Source of the DNA: Pollenia angustigena
Lineage: Eukaryota; Arthropoda; Insecta; Diptera; Polleniidae
Direction of reading: 5' to 3'
NCBI GenBank assembly: GCA_930367215.1
Contig: OV884059.1
Span: forward strand, 29,040,945 to 29,104,944
Length of the DNA stretch: 64,000 nucleotides
The translations under genes were made by a program, and so were the position numbers. The notes below the pieces were generated by a model that made no database searches, had not been told where the DNA came from, and was given only the letters and a program-made list of their open reading frames with translations. This document shows, piece after piece, positions 33,346 to 44,559 of this stretch; positions within the stretch are counted from its first letter, which is position 1, and each line of letters begins with the position of its first letter.

Positions 33346-34740
33346 ATGCCCTTAAATAAAAATTGTGTCCTCTTTTCCCTACGGTTGAAATTTTCCGAAA
33401 AAAAATCCCTAGAAAAGGGGAAATCCCCTACTGTTGGCATCACTGAATGTGGGTGTATTCTTTCAAATAACAAACAAAAGTCCGACGATTTTCACCGATC
33501 GCTTAAAAAAAGTCACAAAAATTGCAGTGCAGGTTTGTGATAAAATCTGCTGCATACATCCAGGCTTGAACATTTTTTTGCACTTATCAATTATAATTCT
33601 CCACAAATTTATTTTTACCGGCAAAACTATTGATTATAAAGAAAAACGTTATATGAACGGATTAAAGAAATTGTAATTGTAATTTTTTTGAGTTTGTTTT
33701 AGCAAAATCGGACAAGTGGTTCTCGAGTTATGTTAAACAAAAAAACATCAAGATAAGGAAAAAATTTAAAATGTCATAAAAAAAAAACTGACACATACGA
33801 ACGCCAAACCCTTTGAGGGTTTTACTATACTGACCTAGTACCATCACCCTGACTTGGAATTTCTCACCCCCCAGACAATAATCCCAAAAATGTTCCATAG
33901 TGTAATGAAATGTACCTGTGAATTGTTTCGTAGTTTTAACCACAGAATACTAACAGAACTGTCACGAGACGGAAGATTTTGCGTTTTTTGTTTGTCTCTT
34001 TCTAAGAAATCTGTCCTTTTGCATTTCTCTTTTCATCATCTTCTATGCCGCAATACAATGGACACAAATTTATTAAGTTAAGATTTATTTGCAAAACTGT
34101 TGTAAAAAATAACTTTTAAGTTCACCATAACACGAGTAAATAATATTTAAGTAAGTCAATAACATTATAACACAAAACAATATTACTTAATACATTTTTT
34201 TGCACAAAAAACGTTTGTTCAACTAATGCATTTGTTTAACGTGGTTTGTGTTTTGTTATTTTTGTTTTGATCACACCATCTGTGTTGATTGTTGCGGCCT
34301 GTTTTTAGACCTGCCACTTCACTACCAACAAAGCTTTCTGTCTCTTTCTTCGAAAGCTGTCATCGCAACTGATTTGGGCCTTATGATTGGTTGATTATAC
34401 AACACGATTGAAAATGCAAGCTGCGCATGAAGTTATTATGTTTGTTTTGATTGTTTTTTTTTTAATCGACAAAGTAATAATTTAACAAAAAATGTTAAAA
34501 ACCCAAATTTTAATTAGTCAGATTTTTTGACGATTTTTAAAACGAGAAAGACGATTTTGTTATTTTTTCTCAGGAAATTGACGATTTTTTCACAAATTTA
34601 TCTGGCAGCCCTGATGGTAATATTGTAGCATTTTCAAAAGAGAATTAAAAAAAACAGAAATGTCTAATCTAATGTAAACATCGTATGTTTCTATTAATTC
34701 ACAAATTAAATTCCCTTTTTAAAATAAAATATTTAAATGT
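33346..34740. other. Gene 3 intron 2 remainder; repeat relics
   Basis: 34470-34612 has repeated gacgattttt motifs and ends tctggcagccctg, which looks like one end of a hAT element (CAGGGCTGCCAGA). The other end was not found. The short open frames here look spurious. Confidence 0.4.
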
Positions 34741-36031
34741 TATTTCTTAAATTTTTAAAATAAAATTTCATAGTCCACTTACCTGATAAAAGCGACACTT
34801 CCGAATAGAAAAGACTAGTGAAAATAAGTTCAGTTACATCAAAACGATCGACCAACTCTTGGGCTGGTGTATAGGACAGCAGTCAAAGCATATAAAATGA
34901 CCAAAACGTACCCCGAAGTCTGTCTCAAATATGGCTTATTCCGGCTTAAAAGTGCTATTTCGATTCTCCATATATAAATTTACCTTACGATAACGTGATA
35001 CCACACGACCCTCACGATCAAATACAACATTGGTATTGTAAATATTTAAACCATTGCCGGCACAGGGTCTGGGATCTTCTACATTCGAGGGACATTTTTC
35101 TTTTTCCGTTAAATTAACAACCAAATATTTTTTACTTTATGGGCAACACAAGACAATTGCATAAAGAAATCGTCATAAGTATCACTTTCATTACTTAGAC
35201 ACGGTATGATTTTATCTCTTTCACTAGGCACATAAGTTAAATGGAACTCATTATTAAGGGTGCCTTCAGGGAAGACTGTTATATCGGTATCATTTGCTTT
35301 TGATGATTCTATTATGTTTAAATAGGCATTTAAATTATCGGCCAACAATTCAAAAGAATTCCGGCCACTTATAGAGGGTATAAATTCCACCACTCCGGCG
35401 GTGTAAAATGAATTATCTGCTGCAGCTGCCTGTTAAAGAAGGGGTTTGTTTTTTTTTTTATCACTAATAGCCATTTTTACTTACCTTCAATATATGATAA
35501 TTAAAATTAAATATTAAGACACTTAAAAAGTTTAAGAAATTCATTTTTAAAATAGTTCTTTGTAGCGTTTTTACCCCCACCACACGCAGAGAAAAATTAT
35601 GGTTGGGCATGGTTACGGCAACAACACTATGTTTAATGTAACAATATATTGTTGTCGTACACAAATAATTGTTATTTTTATTTAATATCAACAATATTAT
35701 AGTTACTGTAAACATATCAATGTTTATCGCAATTATGAATTTGAGTATTGTTGACCGAAAAATAATTATTTTTCTAACAACTTAATTATGATAACTTTCT
35801 AAACATATTATATTTCTCACAACCATATCATGATATTTAATAGCCATAACATGATAACTTTCTATACATTTATCATATTATGTTAAAGATGCAATCAAAC
35901 TATTTTTACTCTAATCATATTATGTTAGCGCCATTTGTAAAATAGTTTTGAAGAAATTGTGTCGTTTTTTTTATTTGTGAGCGGTTAAACAATTAAAAAA
36001 ATAAGTTTAAAGAAATTAAAAAATTAAAATA

Positions 36032-36446
36032 TTAGCGGAGTTCATTCAAGTATTAGTGATTTAATAGTGCAAATGCAAAATATCATAGTTTTTTTGTAAA
36101 ATCCAACAACAAAACACACAGAGATTTCGTTATATTTTATGAAAGTGCTACGATATTTCTGTGGTTTTCATGGGCAACCGCGTATGTCTTAAAACAAATT
36201 GTTCAGGAAAGCCGAAAAACCATTCTAGATCAAACTATGGGCTAGGTTTTGCACATTTTAAACTTTGTCATTACGTTAAAAAATCAGAATTGATCCATCT
36301 TTTTTCAAAAAAATTTGAAGAGCGTTCAAAATTAGGCAATATGGCATCAACATCTCAAAATCGGAAAAATGGACACACGCGGTTGCCCATGAAAACCACA
36401 GATTTTTCATTTGCTCTTTTGCAAGCCTTATATTGAACTCCGCTAT
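36032..36446. mobile_element. Nested TIR element with TAGCGGAGTTCA ends
   Basis: Outer inverted ends TAGCGGAGTTCA (36032) and TGAACTCCGCTA (36446) enclose a second inverted pair, CTGTGGTTTTCATGGGCAAC (near 36158) and its complement (near 36395). The 91-codon frame between them has no recognisable domain. Confidence 0.55.
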
Positions 36447-36580
36447 TTGATTAACATTTAGAAAAATTGTAAAAATCCACAAAATAAAAAATCGATTCAA
36501 AAATTTTTAAATTTATTTTGTATTTTTATGACAGCTATGAAAGGTGCTGTATCATAATATGATTGCTTCTAAATTGATTA

Positions 36581-36740
36581 TGATTAACATGATGATACTA
36601 TGATTACTTCTTAGCTTATTATGATTAACATGACAATAATATGATTAATTTCTTAGCTTATTATGATTAACATGACAATAATTTGATTACTTCTTAACTT
36701 AGTATGATTAACAGAATAATAATATGATTAAGGGAAAAAT
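36581..36740. repeat. Four tandem ~41-bp units
   Basis: tgattaaca recurs at 36581, 36622, 36664 and 36705, embedded in cttattatgattaacatgac-type units. It is an internal array of the large CACGCAGAG element. Confidence 0.65.
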
Positions 36741-37149
36741 ATTATGATGTAATAGTACGAGTATATTTAGTCATAATATGATTCAATAATAATTTTAATA
36801 TGGTGACTACAATCATAATTCATATCATAATATGTTGCTCTTAGAATATGTTTACCACAACCATGTTTTTTCTTTGCGTGCAGTCAGTAGTAGTTGCGTT
36901 TAACAACATTTAAATACTGAGATTTGTGATTTAAAAGTGTAAGCCATAAGATGTTAGATGTTTTTTTTCGAATTATCGTCAAAACTTGAAACAAAAAATC
37001 GTCATAATCGTCATTAGTTCTGAAAAAACCCGTCAAAAAATCGTCATATAAAAAATCGTTATTTTATCAACACGGATTAACCACTCTATTAAAACATAAA
37101 AAAATAATTAAGTATAAAATTAAACAAAACCAAAAAATATAGAATTTGG

Positions 37150-37925
37150 ATTACTTAAGACGATTTGGTGGGGCTTTGATATTGCTCTCCGGAGATTTTC
37201 GTCAAACACTTCCTGTCGTCCCCAAATCTTCTGCTGCGGGTGAACTTAACGCGTGCCTGTAATCGTGGTCTTTGTGGAGGCATGCCCAGAAGTTGCAATT
37301 GACCACAAACATGAGAGTCGCGTTGCAGAACGACCCATCCGCTGCTAAATTCTCGGGACAACTGCTGGAGCTTGGCAACGGCCAAATTCCTGTTGATGTT
37401 TCGAATGGATTGATATCGTTCCCTGAAAATGTTTGTATTCACATCGTCCAAGGAGGAACTCATCAGCAAAGTGTTCCCTGGCATTGCACAAAATTACAAA
37501 AATCTCGATTGGATACTTGCAGCGAAGAATAAGGACGTCGATAGCTTGAACTTAATTATTCATAGTCGAATCGCAGGACAACTGCATGCGTACAAATCTG
37601 TTGACTGCGTGACCGACGAAATGACCAGTCGGAATTTTTGAACTAGATTGATGTACCAGGAACTCCGCCGCATAATTTACAGCTGAAGGTGGTATCGATC
37701 ATAATCATGTTGCGGCATCTCAATCCTCGAAAAATGTGCAACGGTACGCGGTTGTCCGTCAAAAAGCTAATGAACAATGTGATCCAGGCGACAATCATCA
37801 AGGGCAAATTCAAAGAAGAGAAAGTCCTTATCCCACGAATTCCCATCACTAGAAGTCTGTGGGATTAATCTCGAATATCCCTGTTTTCCGCACGGTCAGC
37901 TGTACGTTGCATGTTCCCATTAAAA
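37150..37925 (+). pseudogene. Helitron helicase C-terminal fragment
   Basis: The plus strand reads, in broken frames, RFGGALILLSGDFRQTLPVV (PIF1-type motif III region), LQLTTNMRVALQNDPSAAKF, ELGNGQIPVDVSNGLISFP, DSLNLIIHSRIAGQLHAYKS, VPGTPPHNLQLKVV and NGTRLSVKKLMNNVI. This is the standard order of a Helitron RepHel helicase. Frames change near 37260, 37430 and 37640, a stretch is deleted near 37855, and the Rep domain is absent. No function is expected. Confidence 0.85.
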
Positions 37926-38356
37926 ATCGTCAATACACCCATTCTGTCTTCTTTTTTGAAACACATTGTAAGAGAATTAAATTTATTTAACAAAGTAAGA
38001 AAAGAAGTGCAGCATGTACTATTTTCATTCATAGAATTTATTGCTCGTAATAGCGCGTCAAAAATTTCGTATTTCATTCTACTTCGAAGGCGAGATTAAG
38101 TGCAGTTCATTATTGAAAATACTTTTTCAACACCGGCATTATTAGTTGGAATTACCCGCATATAAAGAATAGCCAGAGCAAGTTCTTTAAAATGCAACGT
38201 AGTAGCCGTATCCTTATAGCTATAAAATTTTGGCCAAAACTGATTTAAATTAGATTGAATATCATCATTAAAATACTCTTTCCAATAAACAAACGGTAAT
38301 TTTTTCCATTGTTTTAAACAAAAACGAATTTTGCTTCTGATAAAAAATTGCCACAT
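37926..38356 (-). pseudogene. hAT transposase C-terminal (dimerisation) fragment
   Basis: The minus strand encodes MWQFFIRSKIRF, then NNAGVEKVFSIMNCT, a stop, and SRLRSRMKYEIFDALLRAI. This matches the hAT C-terminal dimerisation block ('NA-VERVFS-MN--K--LR--M'). It is broken by a stop at about 38096-38098 and truncated upstream. Confidence 0.75.
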
Positions 38357-39078
38357 TTTATAATAAAAAAATGTTCTAAAGCTTTAAATACGAACAACCA
38401 TGTCTTAAGGATTAATAATTATTTATTCGTTCAGGATCATTTTTATATATGAAAAACAATTTTCTCGAAAATTTTTAATATCTTTATCAGTCATTTCAAC
38501 ATTATTTCATACTTTAGTTATAATAATATAATTTTTCCGTTTAGAATTTAAAGAATTTTAAAAAAAATTCATGGCTCACCAGAAATAGCCGACTTAATCG
38601 CCAAAAACTCGCCATGTCACCAAATCGAAAAATAGGTAGCCAAACAGGCTTGAAAATCGCCACATCTGACAACCCTGATTGCATTAGGCTTGAATACGAA
38701 AAGCCAGCGTTGCCAGAAGATTTGGAGGGGGAAATCTTCTTTTGACGAAAAAAAAATCTTATTTTGAAGAGAAAAATCTTAAAAAATTTTTTCACAGAAA
38801 CTACTTTTTATTATGGATGATTTTAATTATACAATATTAGATTGTAGGCTTAAAATTGTGTTTTAAGTCATACTTTTCAAAAAAATACATTTTAAATGCA
38901 TTTAATTTCTAATAAATAACAACGCAAAAAAGTCCATCTATATAAAGAAGTTTCATCGAAAGTAATTAAATTCTAATATTGGAGATGTATAAATTTTGGG
39001 CAAAAAAATTTAAGTTTGGGAGCTATGAAGCTCATACATCATATGAAATCTTATGGGTTCTTAATTTAATATTATATT

Positions 39079-40630
39079 TATACCCTTGACCTCAGGTGGA
39101 AAAGGGTATATATGTATAAGTTTGTCATTCCGTTTGTAATTTCTACAATATTGATCTAACACCCTATAAAGTAAATATATTCTGGGTCCTTATGAGGAGA
39201 GAACTTGATTTAACCATATCCGTCTGTCCGTTGAAATGGATTTTCCGAAGGCCCCATATATGATGGGGACCAGGTTATTATACATTTATGTCACATATGG
39301 GGGCCAGGTTATTATACATTTATGTCACATATGGTCCGGAATTGTTTGCTATTGAAATTCAGCAAAATCGGCCCACAAATGGCTGAGATATGAGGAAAAA
39401 ACCATGACTACCTATAATTTATACCAAAAATCCCTTGTTGTTGTTGTATTTTTATTACTTTTTGCTGCATATCTCGAGAACGGCAAGAGCCAAAGTTTTC
39501 AAATTAGGTACACACATTTAAGTTATCAATACACAGCATCCCACAAAATTTGGGCGGGATCGGAGAAATGGGCGTGGTATCTCCCGTACAAAAAATATCA
39601 AAAGGTTTATAAAACCCTGATTTTTCGGACTCTTATATGACCTGTGGTTATCCCTTGCATATCAAGGGATCGGAAATCTTTAGTAAAAATTATTTTCTGA
39701 AAAACTCTGAAAAATCGGTTCAGATACGAAAAAGTTATGACCAAAATAATAACCATAGATCTTCCCGAGCCCAAGATTTATAACTCAACTAACTGGCAAA
39801 TTTCTTCTTAAACACGTCGGTATATAAATCTGTCAAATCGGTTAAAAAAACGGCTGAGTTATAATCAAAATACTGAAATCCTAAAACTTTTTGTATACCC
39901 TTCACCCCAGGTGGAAAAGAGAACTTGATTTAACCATGTGATGTCCCCCCCCCCCCCCCCCCCCCCCCTTTCAATTGTTTACATATACTAGCATAATGCC
40001 CAATATGATTTTCGTTATCACCCTTCTTTATTATTTCATATATTTAACGAAATAATTTTAACAAATATAAACTAGGAACTGTTGTGTTTTTGTGCTACTT
40101 AAAAACTCGCCAAAAAAAAGATAAAAGGAAACAAACAAACACACATACATGGGACAAACTATTTTGGTGAATATATTTCCCTATTTCGGTTCACAACTCA
40201 AATAAGTTGATTTGTAATTTTGTATTATGGTTTACAACTTTGCTATTTCGGTGAACAAAAACATCAAAAGTAATTACAACTCAACTCAGTGATCAATAAA
40301 CGGGCCATATTTCATTTTAATGTTGCTCAAGTAACGTTCCTTCATGGTTCCGTTGGCTAGGGAGTGTGTTAAGTTCGAAACTGAGTTCTCTGGTTCGAAT
40401 CTTGTTTTTTTTCTAAAAAAAAAAATTTTTTTTTTTTTTTAAATTTTTATTTTTTTATGTTCTAAAAACGATTTAAAAAAAATATTTATCAGTTTTCGCT
40501 TTTTAAATTTTATTTATAATGAAGTAAAAATTATTTAGTTTTTGTCTAGATGCTCTGTATTCTGCTCGCACAATGGTGAAGGGTATATAAGATTCGGCAC
40601 AGCCAAGTATAGCACTTTTACTTGTTTTTG
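39079..40630. mobile_element. 'TATACCCTT' repeat family G, copy 2
   Basis: The ends match copy 1 (tatacccttgacc at the left; gggtatataagattcggcacagcc and atagcacttttact at the right). The region contains a 24-base C run (39945-39968) and an inner piece also found in the 24905-26398 foldback arms. A 65-bp stretch near 40341 has tRNA-like promoter boxes but does not fold. Confidence 0.55.
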
Positions 40631-41661
40631 AGGAAATTGCATAAAAAAAGGTCATTAAAAATATGGATTTTTCTAACTATATTCCTAATGGAATTTTTAT
40701 TAAAATAATATTGGCACACTTTTTAAAAGAGATTCTTATGCACTTCTGTATATATACTTTGTTTAAAAATTATCGTAAACATGGAATGTGGAATTTTCAA
40801 ACCAAAAGCTTCTTAGCTAGAGTTGTCAATTATTCGCCTTTCAACTCTGTTCGAATAATTCAAATAATTGTTTTTGTTCGTTCGATCAAACGATTAAATC
40901 TTAAAAAATTAATAGACTTATCGATGAGAATAACGAATAAAAAAGTTATTTTTACAAAAAAAAATACTATGGAAAATCTTCCATTCCATCCGCTATTACT
41001 TCCTTTTTTATGCATAAAATTTTTCATCTTAACTCCATATCGTTGTATTACTTAAAGGCATCGTAAAACCCTTAAGTCCCTGGTCCGATATTACTCTGGA
41101 TTTTCGAAAGGCGTTGGCAGACCTACCATCTTCAGCCAAACTTCTGTCTACAATTTCTACTATAGAACAGTCGCGTATTTTTCCATCTAACCAAGTTCGA
41201 CATTTCTTGATGTCGTTGGATTATCTTCCACTACATCGTTTTCAATGACAATATTGTGACAGATATACACATATAATTTAAAAAAAAATATATAATACAA
41301 TAACAACGTTTTCTAGTTACTTTCAAATTATAATTTATATAAATCAATTCTTTATTTTTAAGCTTTTTGTTTATTTCTAAATTTTTCACCCGAAATTGAA
41401 AAATCCCTTTTCTTGAAAATTTTTTAACGTTTGATTTAAAAATAAAACAGCGGAGACAATTGATAAGTTAAGTTGCAAAACTCGAAATATTCTGATTGCA
41501 TCAATGCATGTCCGTGCTTAAATCAAGAAAGAACTGTTAGAATCAATTGTCATCTCGTATTTTTAATTTTGTAACGAACGAGTTTTGCAACTCTCCTGCT
41601 AAATTGCTTGTTAAGATTTGTTTAATAAGAACATCAACACGGGTTTTGCTTACTAAACATT

Positions 41662-44309
41662 TTTTTTTTATTTATTTATTTAATAGATATATTATACATA
41701 TTTTACAAAAATTAAACTAAATTTATTTACAAAATTCATTTGACTATAGATAAATATCTATAACTGGCTTAACTTTGTAGTTGTGAGCCAGGATGGCAAA
41801 ATAATTGCTGTTAAAATACATGAGAAAAATAATTAAAAAGAACTACATTACACAAATGTTATTATTTTAGGGTATCATCTAAAGCTATACAAATTCATGA
41901 AGTAACAGTTTTCTGTATTTTAAACAGGAGTCTAAATAATTCACAAGACTTATAATTACAGGACTGACCATTAAGGATGCTTAAGACTTCTGATAAGTTT
42001 AGGATTTTTTTTGTTGAAGTATTAACGTCTGTATCCGTTAAAGATAGGACAAATGCCAATAAAATGAAGTGTGTTTTCTGTAGCATCGAGGTTACAAAGT
42101 GTGCATAAACCGACCGTTGTACTTCTGAAAGGTCTAGAATTTATGTCTAGCAGACCTCCTCTTGCTCTAATTAGGATACTTATAGCACGAGATGATAGAT
42201 TAGAGATAGCAATTTGCAATGGAGAGTAATTTAACTGTGAGTATAAGTCGTGGAATTGAGAATTTCTTGCTGCAGTGATTAAGTCTTGCTTTTCATAGGA
42301 AACAACGAGGGGAAGAATTGACTTGCAGTGTTTGCTGAGTATATCGGAAGTATTAGCCGGAACAAAGTTTATTTTACTACACAAATTCGTCCAATCTTCA
42401 GCCCAAAAAGTATGTTTATCAATTATTTTTTCCGCAAGTTGGCGAGGTAATCTACTAAAAGGCATATTCAGTACTTTGTTTAAATAATTAAAATGCAGAT
42501 TTAATGTATCGACATATAAAGAGTTTAATCCGGTTTCTAATAATAGCATGTAGTTTGGGGTATTGATAGGTAAATTTAAAATTTTTTAATGAAAAAACGA
42601 AGCAGTTTTTCAACTATGTCGTATTTTTTGTAGCCCCATATTTGGGCACCGTAAAACATAATAGAACGCGAAGCAGCACTAAAGATTTTAAGTTTATTTG
42701 TAATAGATATTTTTGGGTGGTTTATGTATTTAGACCACGAAGAACACAAAGCCATTTTTGATGTGGATAATTTGCTTGATAAATGATTATTAAATGATAA
42801 ATTGTAACTGAGTTCAATTCCAAGATACTTATATGAATTTACAATTTCCACCACATTTTCTCCAAAAGTCCAGGTTAGGGTTTCGGGTAGCCTTGTTCCG
42901 CTGCGAAAAACAACTATTTTGGATTTTGTCAGATTGACTTTTAGATGCCATAAGTTACAGTATACGTAAAGAGAGTCAATCATAGTCTGCAGACCACGCG
43001 GCGAGTCAGATAGTATGACAATGTCGTCAGCATAAAGCAAAATTTTTATCTCGATGTTGTCAACACTTATTCCACCAGGGAGTATATCGGCAAGGTCATT
43101 TAAGTATAGCGCAAACAGTATTGGGCTTAATATGCACCCTTGCTTGACACCCAGCTTAACATCAAAGGAATCAGAGAACGTATTTCCAAACAATATCTTG
43201 CTAGTAGTCTTATCATATGAGTGCTGAAGTAATCTTATTAATTTTGAGGGCAATGCCATACAAGATAATTTGTAAAACAAAGAATTCCTAGGAATCGAAT
43301 CAAATGCGCATGAAAAATCGACGAAGAACGCATAGGTATATTTGCCATTTAATTTGTTTAAATGAACAATATTGATAAGGTTGAAAATATTGTCGATGGT
43401 AGAATATTGCTTCCTGAAACCCGCTTGGTATTCATTTAAAATATTGTTTTTATTGATCCAATCGGTAATATGGTTCAAAAGGATGCTGTTGAAGATTTTG
43501 CATAAAGTATCTATTAAAGATAATCCACGGTAGTTAGAGGGACAGTTAGGATCTCCTTTTTTTAATAATGGGATGTGAACTGCAGTTTTGAAAGTATACG
43601 GTATATTTTCTTTAAGAAATATAACATTTAGAACATATAGCACCTCTTTAATAAAATTAACTGGAGCATATTTATAAAACTCGTAACTAATGCCATCCGA
43701 GCCAGGAGATTTGTTGTCTTTTAAGCCTTTTAAAATCGAAAAGAGTTCACATAGTTCAATTGGAGAATCAAGAAAGGCATCCGTGTTGTAAGGCATGCAC
43801 CGGCGAAACGTACTTATGGAATTAGAACTTTGAAATATATTTCTAAAGTGTTGTAGAAAATCGTCAGCACACAAATCACCACGAATAGAATGAGGGCAAG
43901 ATTTTAGATCATTAGATAATTTCCACCACTCTTTGCTGCTTCTTACTTTATTCAACTGATTAAGGTTAGTATTGTACAGCTGGATTTTACTATTTCGACA
44001 CGTATTCAAATATTTGACTTTGGATGATATATATTTAAATTTGTTGGTATTTGTTTGGTCTCTGCGGTATTTTTTAAGATACTTTAACATATTTCTACGA
44101 TGACGGGCACACTTCCAATTGAACCACCTTTGTTTGGGCTCACAACAACATTTGTGTCTAGTTTTGACGGTAGCGTGTAAAATTTTGTTTTTAATACCTG
44201 ATACCAGTGCATCTACAGGACTTTCTTGTTGTAAAGTAGAAGTACGGTAGAGCTGATTAAGATTTTCAGCATATTTAGCAGAATTAGTTTTACTCCAGTA
44301 GATTTTCTG
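41662..44309 (-). mobile_element. Non-LTR retrotransposon, 5'-truncated, 15-bp target duplication
   Basis: TGCTTACTAAACATT flanks it (41647-41661 and 44310-44324). The 3' end is a TAAATAAATAAATAAAAA-type tail on the minus strand, abutting the left duplication. The 5' end is truncated inside ORF2, before the reverse transcriptase and after the endonuclease. It inserted into hAT family B; the site in copy 1 is unoccupied. Confidence 0.9.
42022..44309 (-). pseudogene. LINE ORF2: reverse transcriptase and C-terminal region, one frameshift
   Basis: It is open from the truncated 5' end to about 42576 and continues in the next frame to 42022. Motifs in order: DNKSPGSDGISYEFYKYAP, AGFRKQYSTIDN, FFVDFSCAFDSI (motif A Asp), GVKQGCILSPILFALYLNDL (motif B), LLYADDIVILSD (motif C, catalytic YADD) and SYKYLGIEL. 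A single-base change in an A/T run near 42590 shifts the frame between FFIKK and ILNLPINTPNYMLLLETGLN. The C terminus has a Cys-x2-Cys-x-His-x-Cys cluster (CTLCNLDATENTLHFIGIC). It resembles CR1-like or R1-like ORF2; the clade was not settled. All key RT residues are present. Confidence 0.88.
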
Positions 44310-44559
44310 TGCTTACTAAACATTGTGATTGATTACAACCGGGGCTATAGCAACAATTGTTTTTAACTTTCCTACATTTTCTATAAAATCATTTAAAACG
44401 TGTGAGAATAAATCAAATTCTAAGCTTTTATTTAATTTATTTTTTAATAAAAAAATTGCTCGATTAATTGACATCAATTAATCAAAAGTTTGGTTTTGTT
44501 TGATCGATTAATCGAATTTTTCTTAATCGGTTGACAACTCTATTCTTAGCCCTAGGATT

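Larger units (their letters stand above)
30058..35544 (-). pseudogene. Vanin-like gene 3, decayed copy of gene 1
   Basis: Recognisable exons are 35544-35485, 35429-34793, 31613-31043 plus 30345-30282, and 30208-30058. Exons, introns and flanks match gene 1. Defects: a 1-nt loss in a T run near 35130 shifts the frame; GAATAT became GAATAA at 34938-34936, a stop; another small deletion near 34880 shifts the frame again just before the catalytic Cys; about 60 bp containing the exon 3 acceptor are gone near 31620; a 694-bp MITE sits in exon 3; and exon 4 stops early, losing the hydrophobic tail. The catalytic Glu motif VFPEG and RYRKVNLY remain. A LINE fragment lies in intron 2. Confidence 0.88.
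35583..36880. mobile_element. CACGCAGAGAAAAA family, large copy (1298 bp), in the 5' UTR of pseudogene 3
   Basis: The ends CACGCAGAGAAAAA and TTTTTTCTTTGCGTG are inverted and continue for about 24 bp. It lies between the ATG (35544) and the initiator (36918) of gene 3; gene 1 has no insert there. It contains a nested TIR element (36032-36446) and four ~41-bp tandem units (36581-36740). Confidence 0.7.
36949..38677. mobile_element. hAT element I (decayed), inserted between TATA box and initiator of gene 3
   Basis: The right end is the complement of CAGGGTTGTCAGATGTGG; the left end (about 36949-36970) is degraded (gatgttagatg). It contains the C-terminal part of a hAT transposase on the minus strand (37926-38356) and a Helitron helicase fragment (37150-37925) that must be a later insertion or capture. 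A clean target duplication is not visible. Confidence 0.6.
36916..38696 (-). promoter_or_regulatory. Disrupted core promoter of pseudogene 3
   Basis: The initiator TCAGT (36920-36916) is intact, as in gene 1. The TATA-like box (TATTCAAGC, 38696-38688) that should lie about 33 nt upstream is now 1.7 kb away because a hAT element sits between them. A second hAT starts 8 bp beyond the box, leaving a host island of about 27 bp (38678-38704). Confidence 0.6.
40818..44542. mobile_element. hAT element, family B, copy 2 (TTCTTAGC target duplication)
   Basis: The ends are TAGAGTTGTCAA and TTGACAACTCTA, with perfect 8-bp repeats TTCTTAGC outside (40810-40817 and 44543-44550). Without the LINE inserted at 41662-44309 it is about 1.07 kb. 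A minus-strand relic at about 41050-41220 reads TWLDGKIRDCSIVEIVDRSL and EDGRSANAFRKSRVISDQGL; I do not recognise it with certainty but it may be transposase. Copy 1 is at 1-1912. Confidence 0.85.

Noticed and set aside
34936..35393. Two vanin-like frames as separate short genes
   Set aside because: They are consecutive parts of one exon of pseudogene 3, separated by a one-base frameshift.
40341..40410. tRNA-like boxes (ttggctagggag and ggttcgaatct)
   Set aside because: The B box is close to consensus, but the T arm, D arm and acceptor do not pair. At most it is a tRNA-derived relic.
40663..41055. 130-codon plus-strand frame
   Set aside because: It crosses the left terminus of the hAT family B element and its target duplication, so it cannot be a host gene. 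No domain is seen.
43021..43030. CTGACGA boxes on the minus strand as a second hammerhead
   Set aside because: They encode the catalytic A-D-D of the reverse transcriptase and lack GAA and the helices.
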